Shown: piece by piece, positions 27,566 to 37,845 of the stretch
How the letters are laid out: the number at the start of each line of letters is the position of its first letter
Position numbering within the stretch: position 1 is the first letter of the stretch
NCBI GenBank assembly: GCA_002709385.1
Contig: PAQS01000031.1
Location: 7,516-71,515, forward strand
DNA length: 64,000 bases
Direction of reading: 5' to 3'
Source of the DNA: Waddliaceae bacterium
GTDB lineage: Bacteria > Chlamydiota > Chlamydiia > Chlamydiales > GCA-2709385
The notes under the pieces: model-generated
Databases searched by the model: none
Told to the model about the DNA's origin: nothing
Seen by the model: the letters and a program-made list of their open reading frames with translations, nothing else
Program-made: the position numbers and the translations under genes

Positions 27566-28561
27566 ATGTGTGTATCTGCCCTGACAAAAGAAACGATAGC
27601 AATTGACCCTAATCTGAAAGCAGCCGAAGCAGAGCTTCTCCGTTTCACAGAGAGTGGCGGCCGCTTAATTTTATATTTCGATATTAATAAAACACTCATT
27701 GCAGAAGACTCTGCTAGTCTAAAAACTGAAGAAACTCTTTTAAACAATATTCTTAGTCAATACTACAAAGCATGTTGGGATGAAAATATTTCCGAGGCAA
27801 TCACTTTTTATGAATATGTCAAAAACCATTTATATCCAGGATCTAAGCAGGATATAGAAACTAAAAATACATGGACAAAGCTATCTGGAGAATTTATCCA
27901 ATGGTTACAAAAAGAACGGCATCCTCTTTACCAAACTGTAAAAGATCATTACCAACGCCTTAGTAATCATATTGGAAAGGAAAAGATTTTTTCTTCTTTC
28001 TTTCGAATGATAGATCTCATCGAAAAGTGTCAATGTCGGGCAAACATTGTTCTTCGTAGTTTTGGCGACGATATTCAGAAAACGATTCGCCGCATCGAAT
28101 CTCACAACAGTAAGTGGAAATTCACTTTTATAGCTAAAGCTGAAAAAGGACAATTTGCCACATCAGAAAATAAAACTCTTAGTCCTATACAACTATTCAG
28201 AACGCTAAACGAACACTCTTTTTCTGCCATTCAAGACGACTACAACTATTGGCATAAGTCACCTCATTGTGAACAGTTTCAATACGGTAAAGCATTTCTC
28301 TTTGATGAGACAAGCCCTAAAAAGCACTGTATCTTCTTCGATGACCACATTAATATTAAACCTAGCTACCCCAAAAATATTGTTGCTCCCATTAGCACAA
28401 AAAACGGAACTCTAAACGAAGATACACTTGACGCCCTTATTAAGAAAAATCAACTCATACAAGTAGACACAATCCAAGCAATAGAAAATCCAAATTACTA
28501 CACCGATAAAATCATCGATTCACTAAGAGTTTTCTTAAATAGTATTGAGTACTCCTTGTAG
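27566..28561 (+). CDS. HAD-like hydrolase-fold protein with atypical D-x-N motif
   Basis: About 331 residues. ATG 27566 has AAGGAG 5 nt upstream and is preferred over GTG 27560. The fold is suggested by L-I-L-Y-F-D-I-N-K-T-L (HAD motif I, normally D-x-D-x-T/V), V-L-R-S-F-G-D-D (motif II region) and I-F-F-D-D-H-I (motif IV). The second motif-I aspartate, the general acid in phosphatases, is asparagine here. The cap region between is large (about 100 residues). No signal peptide. The last codons form one arm of a 21-bp inverted repeat. Function unknown; a phosphotransfer enzyme or inactive binder are both possible. Confidence 0.65.
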   Translation: MCVSALTKETIAIDPNLKAAEAELLRFTESGGRLILYFDINKTLIAEDSASLKTEETLLNNILSQYYKACWDENISEAITFYEYVKNHLYPGSKQDIETKNTWTKLSGEFIQWLQKERHPLYQTVKDHYQRLSNHIGKEKIFSSFFRMIDLIEKCQCRANIVLRSFGDDIQKTIRRIESHNSKWKFTFIAKAEKGQFATSENKTLSPIQLFRTLNEHSFSAIQDDYNYWHKSPHCEQFQYGKAFLFDETSPKKHCIFFDDHINIKPSYPKNIVAPISTKNGTLNEDTLDALIKKNQLIQVDTIQAIENPNYYTDKIIDSLRVFLNSIEYSL

Positions 28562-28627
28562 TAACTTTTTAGCGTATTAATCCCTATCAGTTTCCTCCAA
28601 AAATGCACTCAATACTATTTAAGAAAA
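28530..28627. repeat. 21-bp perfect inverted repeat at the end of the HAD-like gene
   Basis: The 21 bases at 28530-28550, inside the last codons of the HAD-like gene, are the exact reverse complement of 28607-28627 in the following spacer; the arms are 56 bases apart. The stem would be AT-rich (arm begins ttttcttaaatag). It may act as a terminator or 3'-protecting structure. Confidence 0.6.
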
Positions 28628-28763
28628 TTCTTAGTATTTAACCTGATTAAACATAAGATATTTATTTACTTAAAAGTTTATTTACTAAAACATCACTTGC
28701 TAAAGAAAAACCAATAAAACTATATATAAAATTATAACAGAACAAAGTAAGGATACTATTTTC

Positions 28764-29984
28764 ATGTCTTTCTCCAATAAGTTCTTAGAGTTTTTTTCTG
28801 CGATTGCTTTAGCAACTCTTGCCATGGGATACGTACAAGCAAGCGAAGTGGATACAAATCAGAATTCTCCAAGCTCGATATCTGAAAGCAAAGAAATTTT
28901 AGAAAAAGGTCCTTTAATTCCTAAAGAACCTGCCCTTTCTGAATTAAAGCAAGTAGAAGAAAATGTTTCTGAAGAAGAAGATTTTTCTGAAAATATGGAA
29001 GAAGAAACAGCGCTTCAAGATAAAGATGAAGAAGAAGAAACAAAAGACTCTGTGGAAGAAAATGGAGAAGATATCTCCTCTAATGAGAACACAAATTTAG
29101 ATCTTACTGAACAAGAAGATCTAACGAATAATTCACTAGAAATCGCTGAAAGTGAAAGTCAAGAAGTTCTTGAAACTGTTGAATCTATACTTTCTTCAGA
29201 GATAAATTCTTCATCTGAACATTTAATTGCGATTAATGACAATAATACTCCTCAAGCAACTCAGGTTCTTGACCATTACCACCAGCCTATTCAAGAAAAA
29301 AAACGAACAGATGGCTCTTATGAAGTCGTAAAAAAAAATAAAGAAAACCTTTTAGCTGGTTCTATTCTTTTTACCACTGATTATCGTTTCCGTGGACTTA
29401 CTCAAAGTGATGAAGAACCAGCCATTCAAGCAGAGCTTCATTATCTTCATGATTCAGGTGCTCATGTCGGATTCTGGGGGTCAAGTGTTGATTTTAACGA
29501 TGGAGACGAAGCTCATGTAGAAATCGATGCAATTATTGGTTATGAATTTACTATCGAAGATTTTGATTTCGATGTGGGCTTTATTTACTATCTTTATCCC
29601 GGAGCAATAAGTTCTTTAAATTATGATTACCCTGAGCTTTATGTAAGCGCACAATACCCTATATACGATGACCTAACAGTAGGTTTAAGTATGAGTTACT
29701 CTTGGGATTTTATAGGAAATACAGGAAACTGTTTCTATCCCCATGCAAACATTGAATGGACAATCAACGACTGGGCAAGTTTGTTTGCAGGACTAGGATA
29801 TCAATTTCTTGAACAAGAAACCTCTCCTGGTCTACCTGATTATTTAAACTGGGAACTAGGTATCACTCTTACTCATGAGCATTTAAGTGCTACACTTAAG
29901 TATGTAGATACAGACTTATCAGTAACAGAGTTTGCAGATGGAGCAGGCGCTGCGATTATCGGAGAACTTGGCTATTCTTTCTAG
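28764..29984 (+). CDS. TorF-family outer-membrane porin with acidic N-terminal spacer
   Basis: A 406-residue exported protein. Signal peptide about residues 1-26 (cleavage near V-Q-A-S). Residues 30-165 are a low-complexity Glu/Ser/Asn stretch. The remaining 220 residues match TorF-type putative porins: G-S-I-L-F-T-T-D-Y-R-F-R-G-L-T-Q-S, P-A-I-Q-A-E-L, and repeating amphipathic beta strands ending in Y-S-F, with the C-terminal Phe expected for BAM recognition. It should form a small outer-membrane barrel. aaggat lies upstream of the ATG. Convergent with elbB through a perfect palindrome. Confidence 0.85.
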   Translation: MSFSNKFLEFFSAIALATLAMGYVQASEVDTNQNSPSSISESKEILEKGPLIPKEPALSELKQVEENVSEEEDFSENMEEETALQDKDEEEETKDSVEENGEDISSNENTNLDLTEQEDLTNNSLEIAESESQEVLETVESILSSEINSSSEHLIAINDNNTPQATQVLDHYHQPIQEKKRTDGSYEVVKKNKENLLAGSILFTTDYRFRGLTQSDEEPAIQAELHYLHDSGAHVGFWGSSVDFNDGDEAHVEIDAIIGYEFTIEDFDFDVGFIYYLYPGAISSLNYDYPELYVSAQYPIYDDLTVGLSMSYSWDFIGNTGNCFYPHANIEWTINDWASLFAGLGYQFLEQETSPGLPDYLNWELGITLTHEHLSATLKYVDTDLSVTEFADGAGAAIIGELGYSF

Positions 29985-30011
29985 TACCTCCAATAATGAG
30001 TAAGATTTCAG

Positions 30012-30039
30012 ATTGTCTCACTAAATTTAGTGAGACAAT
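30012..30039. terminator. Bidirectional terminator, 28-bp perfect palindrome
   Basis: attgtctcactaaa (30012-30025) is followed directly by its exact reverse complement to 30039, then ttttg. It lies between the convergent porin and elbB genes and includes the elbB stop codon. Confidence 0.75.
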
Positions 30040-30683
30040 TTTGCAACGAGCTTTTTAATTCCTTCAAACATTCCTAAAAGATTATCCGGCTCCATATAAC
30101 AAGGAGTCGTATATACTCGATTTGTTTCATCTGCAACCATTTCCGTCACATCAGCTGATACAGCTTTTGCTCCCATTTCTTTAAGTTTAGCATTAAATTC
30201 TTCACTTTTTCCCAAGGTCATAGTGACCGAAGCATTTATAGAGGAAAATATTTTCGCTAAAGGTGCAGGAGTAATGCAAGTCGCTCCAATAGGTTTCTTT
30301 TGTTCGTAAAATTCCCTTACGATTCGTGATAAATCCCCATTTACGGAGCAATCAGTACCTTTCGCATAAAAGTCAGATAAGTTTTTTGCTGCTCCAAAAC
30401 CACCAGGCATAAGTAGTGCATCAAATTTTTGCGCTGATAGTAAGGAGAGAGCTTGTACTCTTCCTCTTGCTATACGTGCTGATTCTTCCAAAATATTTCG
30501 TGAATGAGATGCATCCTCTTTTTCGTTGAGGTGATTAATGACATCAGATTGTTTTTCATCAGGAGCAAAACATTCATAGCTGTATCCAGCTTGCTCTAAA
30601 GCCAAAAATGAAAGGACTGATTCATGTATTTCTGAACCATCAAGATAACCACAACCAGACAAAATTACTGCAACTTTAACCAT
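30027..30683 (-). CDS. elbB: ElbB-like protein (DJ-1/PfpI superfamily, glyoxalase III type)
   Basis: About 218 residues. Family features: V-A-V-I-L-S-G-C-G-Y-L-D-G-S-E-I-H-E at the N-terminus, A-L-L-M-P-G-G-F-G-A-A-K-N-L, the nucleophile-elbow region I-G-A-T-C-I-T-P-A and Y-T-T-P-C-Y-M. ElbB has weak glyoxalase activity in E. coli; the physiological substrate is unsettled. ATG at 30683 is chosen because AGGA lies 8 nt upstream; ATG 30698 would add five residues (M-R-N-E-F). Single-gene unit. Confidence 0.88.
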   Translation of the reverse strand: MVKVAVILSGCGYLDGSEIHESVLSFLALEQAGYSYECFAPDEKQSDVINHLNEKEDASHSRNILEESARIARGRVQALSLLSAQKFDALLMPGGFGAAKNLSDFYAKGTDCSVNGDLSRIVREFYEQKKPIGATCITPAPLAKIFSSINASVTMTLGKSEEFNAKLKEMGAKAVSADVTEMVADETNRVYTTPCYMEPDNLLGMFEGIKKLVAKLSH

Positions 30684-30870
30684 AAATTCATTCCTCATTG
30701 TTCTACTTAATCAAGCTACAGGCTATCCGAAACAACGTTTTTGAACCAAATGATGAATAACAATTCCTATAAAGCTCCATAAAAATTCCTTATTTTCAAA
30801 GAAATGATAACAAACTATTTTCATTCAAAATACTTTCATGTAGTCTCTTGTCTTGTTTGCTGTTAACTAA

Positions 30871-32969
<2,099 letters not shown>

Positions 32970-33051
32970 CCAATGAATATTTTTCTAGACCTAGAAGATT
33001 AAGCTGCTAGAATAAGAAATACGAATAGATAAAAAATTACTTCATTTGCCC

Positions 33052-33930
33052 ATGTCCAATTCTAAACCTTTTTCAGAACTTAAACAGCGTCTGCTTATCA
33101 GCACTATACCTATCTCTATCGTGGTCATGGCTATTTGCCTTTCCCCTTATACTTTTTTTGCTCCATTTCTGAGCCTTACTGTGAGTACTCTCACAGCTGT
33201 GGGGATTTGGGAATTTTATCATATGAGTGAAACTAAAGGATTCACGCCAAACCTTTCTACGGGTTTTTTAGCTGCGTTTCTTATTCCTTCCTCTTTCTAT
33301 CTACTTGCACATTTCGATATAACATTTATAAATCCTTCTTCAGTTGGATTTTTTATTCTTTTTTTATTGTTTGTACAGGCGTGTAGAACTTTTGAAGGTG
33401 CTATTGCCAATCTTGCAATATCTATATTCGGTATCGTTTACGTTATACTTCCTCTCTCTTTGTTGTTACCGATTGTCTTTTCTCCTACCGTTCGAGAACA
33501 TGCGGCTTGGTATCTCGCCTATATTCTTTGTGTAACGAAAATGACAGATACTGGTGCTTACTTCATAGGAAAAAAATACGGAAGAAACAAACTAGCTCCT
33601 GAACTGAGTCCTGGAAAGACTATTGAAGGAGCTATTGGAGGAACAGCTATTGCAGCTTTAGTAAGTATACTGCTGAAGCTTTCAAGCGATGCTTTTTCTC
33701 AAGAATCAGCATTCCACTTATCGGTTTTCGGAGCGTTACTTTTAGGGGCTGGAATTTCAGCTATTGGTCAAATTGGTGATTTGGCTGAATCTTTACTTAA
33801 GCGAGATGCTGGAATAAAAGATAGTAATCAGCTACCAGGTTTGGGTGGAGTTCTTGATATGACAGACTCTTTGATTTTTAGTATTCCTGCATTTTACTTG
33901 GTTCTTGAGTATTACAACTATCAACTTTAG
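33052..33930 (+). CDS. cdsA: Phosphatidate cytidylyltransferase
   Basis: Integral membrane enzyme making CDP-diacylglycerol. About eight membrane helices over 292 residues, with K-M-T-D-T-G-A-Y-F, L-S-P-G-K-T-I-E-G-A-I-G-G and the signature region L-L-K-R-D-A-G-I-K-D-S-N-Q-L-P-G-L-G-G-V. In the signature the usual P-G-H-G-G-x-x-D-R reads P-G-L-G-G-V-L-D-M, as tolerated in some CdsA. ATG 33052 chosen; TTG 33046 is an alternative. Co-directional with uppS, cmk and plsC. Confidence 0.94.
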   Translation: MSNSKPFSELKQRLLISTIPISIVVMAICLSPYTFFAPFLSLTVSTLTAVGIWEFYHMSETKGFTPNLSTGFLAAFLIPSSFYLLAHFDITFINPSSVGFFILFLLFVQACRTFEGAIANLAISIFGIVYVILPLSLLLPIVFSPTVREHAAWYLAYILCVTKMTDTGAYFIGKKYGRNKLAPELSPGKTIEGAIGGTAIAALVSILLKLSSDAFSQESAFHLSVFGALLLGAGISAIGQIGDLAESLLKRDAGIKDSNQLPGLGGVLDMTDSLIFSIPAFYLVLEYYNYQL

Positions 33931-34001
33931 TTATGTTAGATTGACCTGGAGTCTTGTTCTTGTTAGACTTCAATCTTTATCTTTAAAAATGAGTTAGGTT
34001 A

Positions 34002-34676
34002 ATGATTGTAACAATAGATGGTCCTTCAGGTAGCGGAAAAGGAACAATTGCAAAACGACTTGCGAAAAGTCTACAATTTGTTTTCTTTGATACAGGAGCT
34101 ATGTACCGAAGCTTTGCCTATGCCATTTTAAAAAAGAATATTTCTCTAAACGATGAAGAGGCTCTTCTTTCTCTTCTCAAAAATTTTCCATTTCGTATTG
34201 AGCGTAACGGAGAATTTGAGCAGTACTATTTAAATGATGAAGATGTTACAGATTTGATTCGTAGCAGAGACGTTACTGTACACTCTTCAAAAGTGGCTGT
34301 TTTACCTATAGTGAGAGAGGCTCTTGTTCATCTGCAAAGAAAGTTTGCAGAAGGCTGTGATGCTGTATTTGAAGGGCGAGATATGGGAACTGTTGTTTTT
34401 CCTAAAGCCGATTTTAAATTTTTTCTCACAGCATCTTCTGATGTTCGTGCTGAAAGAAGATACAAACAAATACTTTCTAAAGACCCTTCTTTTATAGACA
34501 AAGTAACAGTAGAAGAAATAAAAAGAGATATAGAGCAAAGAGATACGCGTGATTCTTCTAGAGAACATTCTCCTTTAAGAAAAGCTTCTAATGCTCATGA
34601 AATTGATACATCAGATTTATCACCAGAAGAAGTTGAAGACTTGATGCTATCAATTATCAAAAGTTCAGCTAGATAA
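34002..34676 (+). CDS. cmk: Cytidylate kinase
   Basis: Phosphorylates CMP/dCMP. P-loop G-P-S-G-S-G-K-G-T near residues 7-15, F-F-D-T-G-A-M-Y-R-S in the substrate site, F-E-G-R-D-M-G-T-V-V-F and R-D-T-R-D-S-S-R-E-H-S-P-L in the lid region. 224 residues, normal. Follows cdsA and precedes plsC as in Chlamydia, linking nucleotide supply to CDP-lipid synthesis. Confidence 0.96.
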   Translation: MIVTIDGPSGSGKGTIAKRLAKSLQFVFFDTGAMYRSFAYAILKKNISLNDEEALLSLLKNFPFRIERNGEFEQYYLNDEDVTDLIRSRDVTVHSSKVAVLPIVREALVHLQRKFAEGCDAVFEGRDMGTVVFPKADFKFFLTASSDVRAERRYKQILSKDPSFIDKVTVEEIKRDIEQRDTRDSSREHSPLRKASNAHEIDTSDLSPEEVEDLMLSIIKSSAR

Positions 34677-34695
34677 TAAATGCCAGGACCAACGA

Positions 34696-35337
34696 ATGAA
34701 ACTTTCCTACCGTGCAATCCGATTCGCTTGCTGGCTCTGGTTCAGAGTATTACATCGACATAAGGTATATGGGCATAGCTACCTTCCTAAAGGCCCTGCA
34801 ATTATAGCTTCTAGCCATGCTTCTTTTTATGATCCATCTCTTCTTACAATTTCAACAAAAAGAGAGCTGCACTATCTAGCTCGTGAAACCTTATTTAGAA
34901 ATTCTTTTTTCGGATGGTTAATTCGCTCACTAAATGCCCACCCTCTAAAATCTAAAGCAGGAAATTCTTCTACAGTGAAAACTGCTGTAGGGGTCTTAGA
35001 TCAGGGGCATTTACTCTTGGTATTTCCTGAAGGGAAACGTAGTTGGAAAGGAGATATTCTTCCTCTACAACCTGGTACAGCAATGATAGCTTCTCTTTCT
35101 GGATATCCTGTAATTCCTGCCTATTTACCAGGTAGCTTTCAAGTTTGGCCAAGGCATAATAGTATACCAAAGTTATGGGGTCATACTGCTTGTGTCTTTG
35201 GGACACCTCTTTATTGGGAAGATTATCAAGAGCTCAACCGCAAAGAAGCTCTTCGTACAATGACTGCTGATTTGGAAGAAGCGATTATTGATCTAAAACA
35301 GTGGTATGAAAAGGGGGCTATTGGCCAGCCCCCCTAA
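34696..35337 (+). CDS. plsC: 1-acyl-glycerol-3-phosphate acyltransferase
   Basis: Makes phosphatidic acid, the substrate of the upstream CdsA. The catalytic H-x4-D motif is H-A-S-F-Y-D and the glycerol-phosphate-binding motif is F-P-E-G-K-R-S. 213 residues with a hydrophobic N-terminal segment (F-A-C-W-L-W-F-R). AGGA precedes the ATG. Convergent with gnd; a GC-rich hairpin overlaps its stop region. Confidence 0.94.
   Translation: MKLSYRAIRFACWLWFRVLHRHKVYGHSYLPKGPAIIASSHASFYDPSLLTISTKRELHYLARETLFRNSFFGWLIRSLNAHPLKSKAGNSSTVKTAVGVLDQGHLLLVFPEGKRSWKGDILPLQPGTAMIASLSGYPVIPAYLPGSFQVWPRHNSIPKLWGHTACVFGTPLYWEDYQELNRKEALRTMTADLEEAIIDLKQWYEKGAIGQPP
35313..35333. terminator. GC-rich hairpin at the plsC/gnd convergence
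   Basis: gggggct (35313-35319) and agccccc (35327-35333) pair perfectly around a 7-nt loop, inside the last plsC codons and 13 bases before the gnd stop. No T-run, but the location suits a shared terminator. Confidence 0.5.
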
Positions 35338-35345
35338 ATTCTCAA

Positions 35346-36797
35346 CTATGCATTATAAGTAGATGAACTGATGTTACCGCCAGTTCCTGTCCAATTTGTA
35401 TGGAAAAATTCTCCTCTTGGCTTATCTACTCTTTCGTATGTATGAGCACCGAAAAAGTCACGCTGTGCTTGCAAGAGATTCGCTGGTAAGCGGTCCGAAC
35501 GATACCCATCAAAAAATGCTAAAGCGGTTCCAAAACATGGAGTAGAAATTCCCCATTCTACAGCTTTCGCTACAGTTTTTCTCCACCCTGATTGAGCAGA
35601 CATGATTTCGTTCTTAAAGAAATCATCCATTAATAAATTGCTGAGTGATGGATTTTTATCAAAAGCTTCTTTGATTTGTCCCAAGAAACCACTTCGAATG
35701 ATACAACCTCCACGCCACATTAGAGCAACGCTACCGAAGTTTAATTCCCATCCATAATGCTTCGCAGCAGCAGCCATGAGCATAAAGCCTTGAGCATAGG
35801 ATACAACTTTAGAAGCATAAAGAGCGTTTCTTAGATAATCAATCCACTCTGCTTTATCACCGTCAAAAGAAGGGACTGGTCCTGCCAACATGTGGCTTGC
35901 TTCTACTCTTTCTTCTTTTAAAGAAGATAAATAGCGAGCAAAAACAGCTTCTCCTATCAGTGTTAAAGGCATTCCTAATTGCAATGCATTAATACCTGTC
36001 CATTTACCTGTACCTTTTTGTCCTGCTACATCAAGAATTTTTTCTACAAGAGGACTACCATCTGTATCATTGCAAGTAAAAATATGGCTAGTAATTTCAA
36101 TAAGATAGGAATCTAATTCTCTTTCATTCCAATCTTTGAATACATCATGTAATTCTTTTGCACTGAGTCCCATACCCGTTTTCATGAAGTTGTACGCTTC
36201 ACAAATTAGCTGCATATCACCGTATTCGATTCCATTATGAACCATTTTCACATAGTGGCCAGATCCTGCATCTCCAACCCAGTCACAGCAAGGATCGCCA
36301 TTATCAGCTTTTGCACAGATAGCCTGGAAAATAGGTTTTACATGTTCCCAGCCTTTTTTATTTCCACCAGGCATGATTGAAGGACCATAGCGAGCACCTT
36401 CTTCTCCACCAGAAACTCCAGCACCAATAAAATAAATTCCCTTGTTCTCAAGTTCTTCACAGCGACGGCTACTATCTTCATAGTGGCTATTTCCACCATC
36501 GATAAAAATATCACCTTCTTCCATGAAGGGTAGGCAACTTTCAATCAACGCATCAACAGGATCACCAGCACGAACCATTACCATGACACGTCTTGGTCTC
36601 TTTAAAGTGGCAAAAAACTCTTCTAAAGAACGAGCTCCTACTACTTTTGTTCCTTTTGCTGGGCCTTCTATAAAAGCATCTACTTTAGCTGGAGTACGAT
36701 TATACACCGCAACAGTGAATCCATGATCATCCATGTTGAGCACTAAGTTTTGTCCCATCACGGCCAGGCCAATCAACCCTATATCAGCTTCCTGCAT
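35346..36797 (-). CDS. gnd: 6-phosphogluconate dehydrogenase (decarboxylating)
   Basis: Third enzyme of the oxidative pentose phosphate pathway, producing ribulose-5-phosphate and NADPH. N-terminal dinucleotide fold G-L-A-V-M-G-Q-N-L, substrate region G-N-S-H-Y-E-D-S-S-R-R, and G-A-G-S-G-H-Y-V-K-M-V-H-N-G-I-E-Y with the catalytic Lys. 483 residues from the ATG at 36797, which has AAGGAAGG just upstream; ATG 36818 would add seven residues. In Chlamydia gnd is next to lepA, so this region is rearranged. Confidence 0.96.
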   Translation of the reverse strand: MQEADIGLIGLAVMGQNLVLNMDDHGFTVAVYNRTPAKVDAFIEGPAKGTKVVGARSLEEFFATLKRPRRVMVMVRAGDPVDALIESCLPFMEEGDIFIDGGNSHYEDSSRRCEELENKGIYFIGAGVSGGEEGARYGPSIMPGGNKKGWEHVKPIFQAICAKADNGDPCCDWVGDAGSGHYVKMVHNGIEYGDMQLICEAYNFMKTGMGLSAKELHDVFKDWNERELDSYLIEITSHIFTCNDTDGSPLVEKILDVAGQKGTGKWTGINALQLGMPLTLIGEAVFARYLSSLKEERVEASHMLAGPVPSFDGDKAEWIDYLRNALYASKVVSYAQGFMLMAAAAKHYGWELNFGSVALMWRGGCIIRSGFLGQIKEAFDKNPSLSNLLMDDFFKNEIMSAQSGWRKTVAKAVEWGISTPCFGTALAFFDGYRSDRLPANLLQAQRDFFGAHTYERVDKPRGEFFHTNWTGTGGNISSSTYNA

Positions 36798-36983
36798 AGT
36801 TCCTTCCTTATACATCATTGTTTCCGACGCTTAATTTGATTAAACAAATACAAGCCTCTTAGAATAAATAAAATAGTAAGTAATTCTCTAGATTAACTTC
36901 AATGTAAACAATAGAAGTATTAATTTGAAGCTTGGAAATGAATTGGAGAAAAATACTTAGATCACCTATGCTGAGACTTCTTT

Positions 36984-37056
36984 GTCCTCGTAGCTCAGCT
37001 GGATAGAGCGATTGCCTCCTAAGCAATAGGCCGCGCGTTCGAATCGCGCCGAGGAC
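36984..37056 (+). tRNA. tRNA-Arg (anticodon CCU)
   Basis: A 73-nt cloverleaf. The acceptor stem gtcctcg pairs with cgaggac; the D-arm is gctc...gagc; the anticodon arm attgc/gcaat encloses loop ctcctaa with anticodon CCT at 37018-37020 (reads AGG); the T-arm gcgcg/cgcgc has loop ttcgaat. CCA is not encoded. It lies between leftward gnd and leftward amiA. Confidence 0.97.
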
Positions 37057-37065
37057 ATAACTTTT

Positions 37066-37800
37066 CTAGTATACTTCTTGTACGTATCTATCTATTCCCA
37101 AAGCAATTCCTTTAGCTAAGCTTTTCAGATACTTAGAGTCTTCAATTTTTTTCATTTCAGCTTCATTTGTTAAAAACCCAGCTTCAATCAACACTGCTGC
37201 CATATCTGTTTCACGAATCACGGCAAAATTTCCTTTTTTTACTCCTCGTGAGCGTGCTTTTGTTGCATCAATCAAATGATCTAAAACACTTGTTGCAAGT
37301 AGCTTTGACCTAAGTCTTCTCTGCTCATCTGTTTTACTATCATAGTAAAATACTTCAATTCCATGAGCTTGACGATTAGGTGCAGAGTTGTAATGTATCG
37401 ATACAAAAAGATGAGCTTTTTTACTATTTGCCATCCGTGCTCTTTCTTGTAGAGGAATAAACTCATCACTTCTACGAGTAAGAACAGGTTGATAACCTAA
37501 GCGGCTTAAATAACTTTTCACCATGAATGTGGTAGATAGTGCCAGATATTTTTCATGAAAACGTGGTCTACCTAAGGAATGGGTTCCATAGTCTTGTCCC
37601 CCATGTCCTGCATCCAATACAATACGAACTTGGCGTTTAGAATGAACGCGTTTTTCAGCCTCACTTAGACCTATATACCCTGCATCATATACAGTATGGT
37701 CACCACTAATTCCTTTAGAACGACTACAACTACTAAGACCAGCAACGAGCAAAGCGCTAAAGAAAATAGTTTTTAAGTAGTAATGAATCAATACTTTCAT
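37066..37800 (-). CDS. amiA: N-acetylmuramoyl-L-alanine amidase (AmiA/Amidase_3), probable lipoprotein
   Basis: Zinc amidase that removes stem peptides from peptidoglycan at division. Zinc ligands are visible in D-A-G-H-G-G, H-E-K-Y and S-I-H-Y-N-S-A, and the catalytic Glu in I-E-A-G-F-L-T-N. The N-terminus (M-K-V-L-I-H-Y-Y-L-K-T-I-F-F-S-A-L-L-V-A-G-L-S-S-C split by the lipobox L-S-S-C) predicts lipid attachment. About 244 residues from 37800; ATG 37815 is an alternative with no better ribosome-binding site. Start of the leftward amiA side of the murE-pbp3 cluster, matching CT_268. Confidence 0.92.
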   Translation of the reverse strand: MKVLIHYYLKTIFFSALLVAGLSSCSRSKGISGDHTVYDAGYIGLSEAEKRVHSKRQVRIVLDAGHGGQDYGTHSLGRPRFHEKYLALSTTFMVKSYLSRLGYQPVLTRRSDEFIPLQERARMANSKKAHLFVSIHYNSAPNRQAHGIEVFYYDSKTDEQRRLRSKLLATSVLDHLIDATKARSRGVKKGNFAVIRETDMAAVLIEAGFLTNEAEMKKIEDSKYLKSLAKGIALGIDRYVQEVY

Positions 37801-37845
37801 AAGCCTACATATCATATGGGATCATTCAATATCGTAACTTAACAA

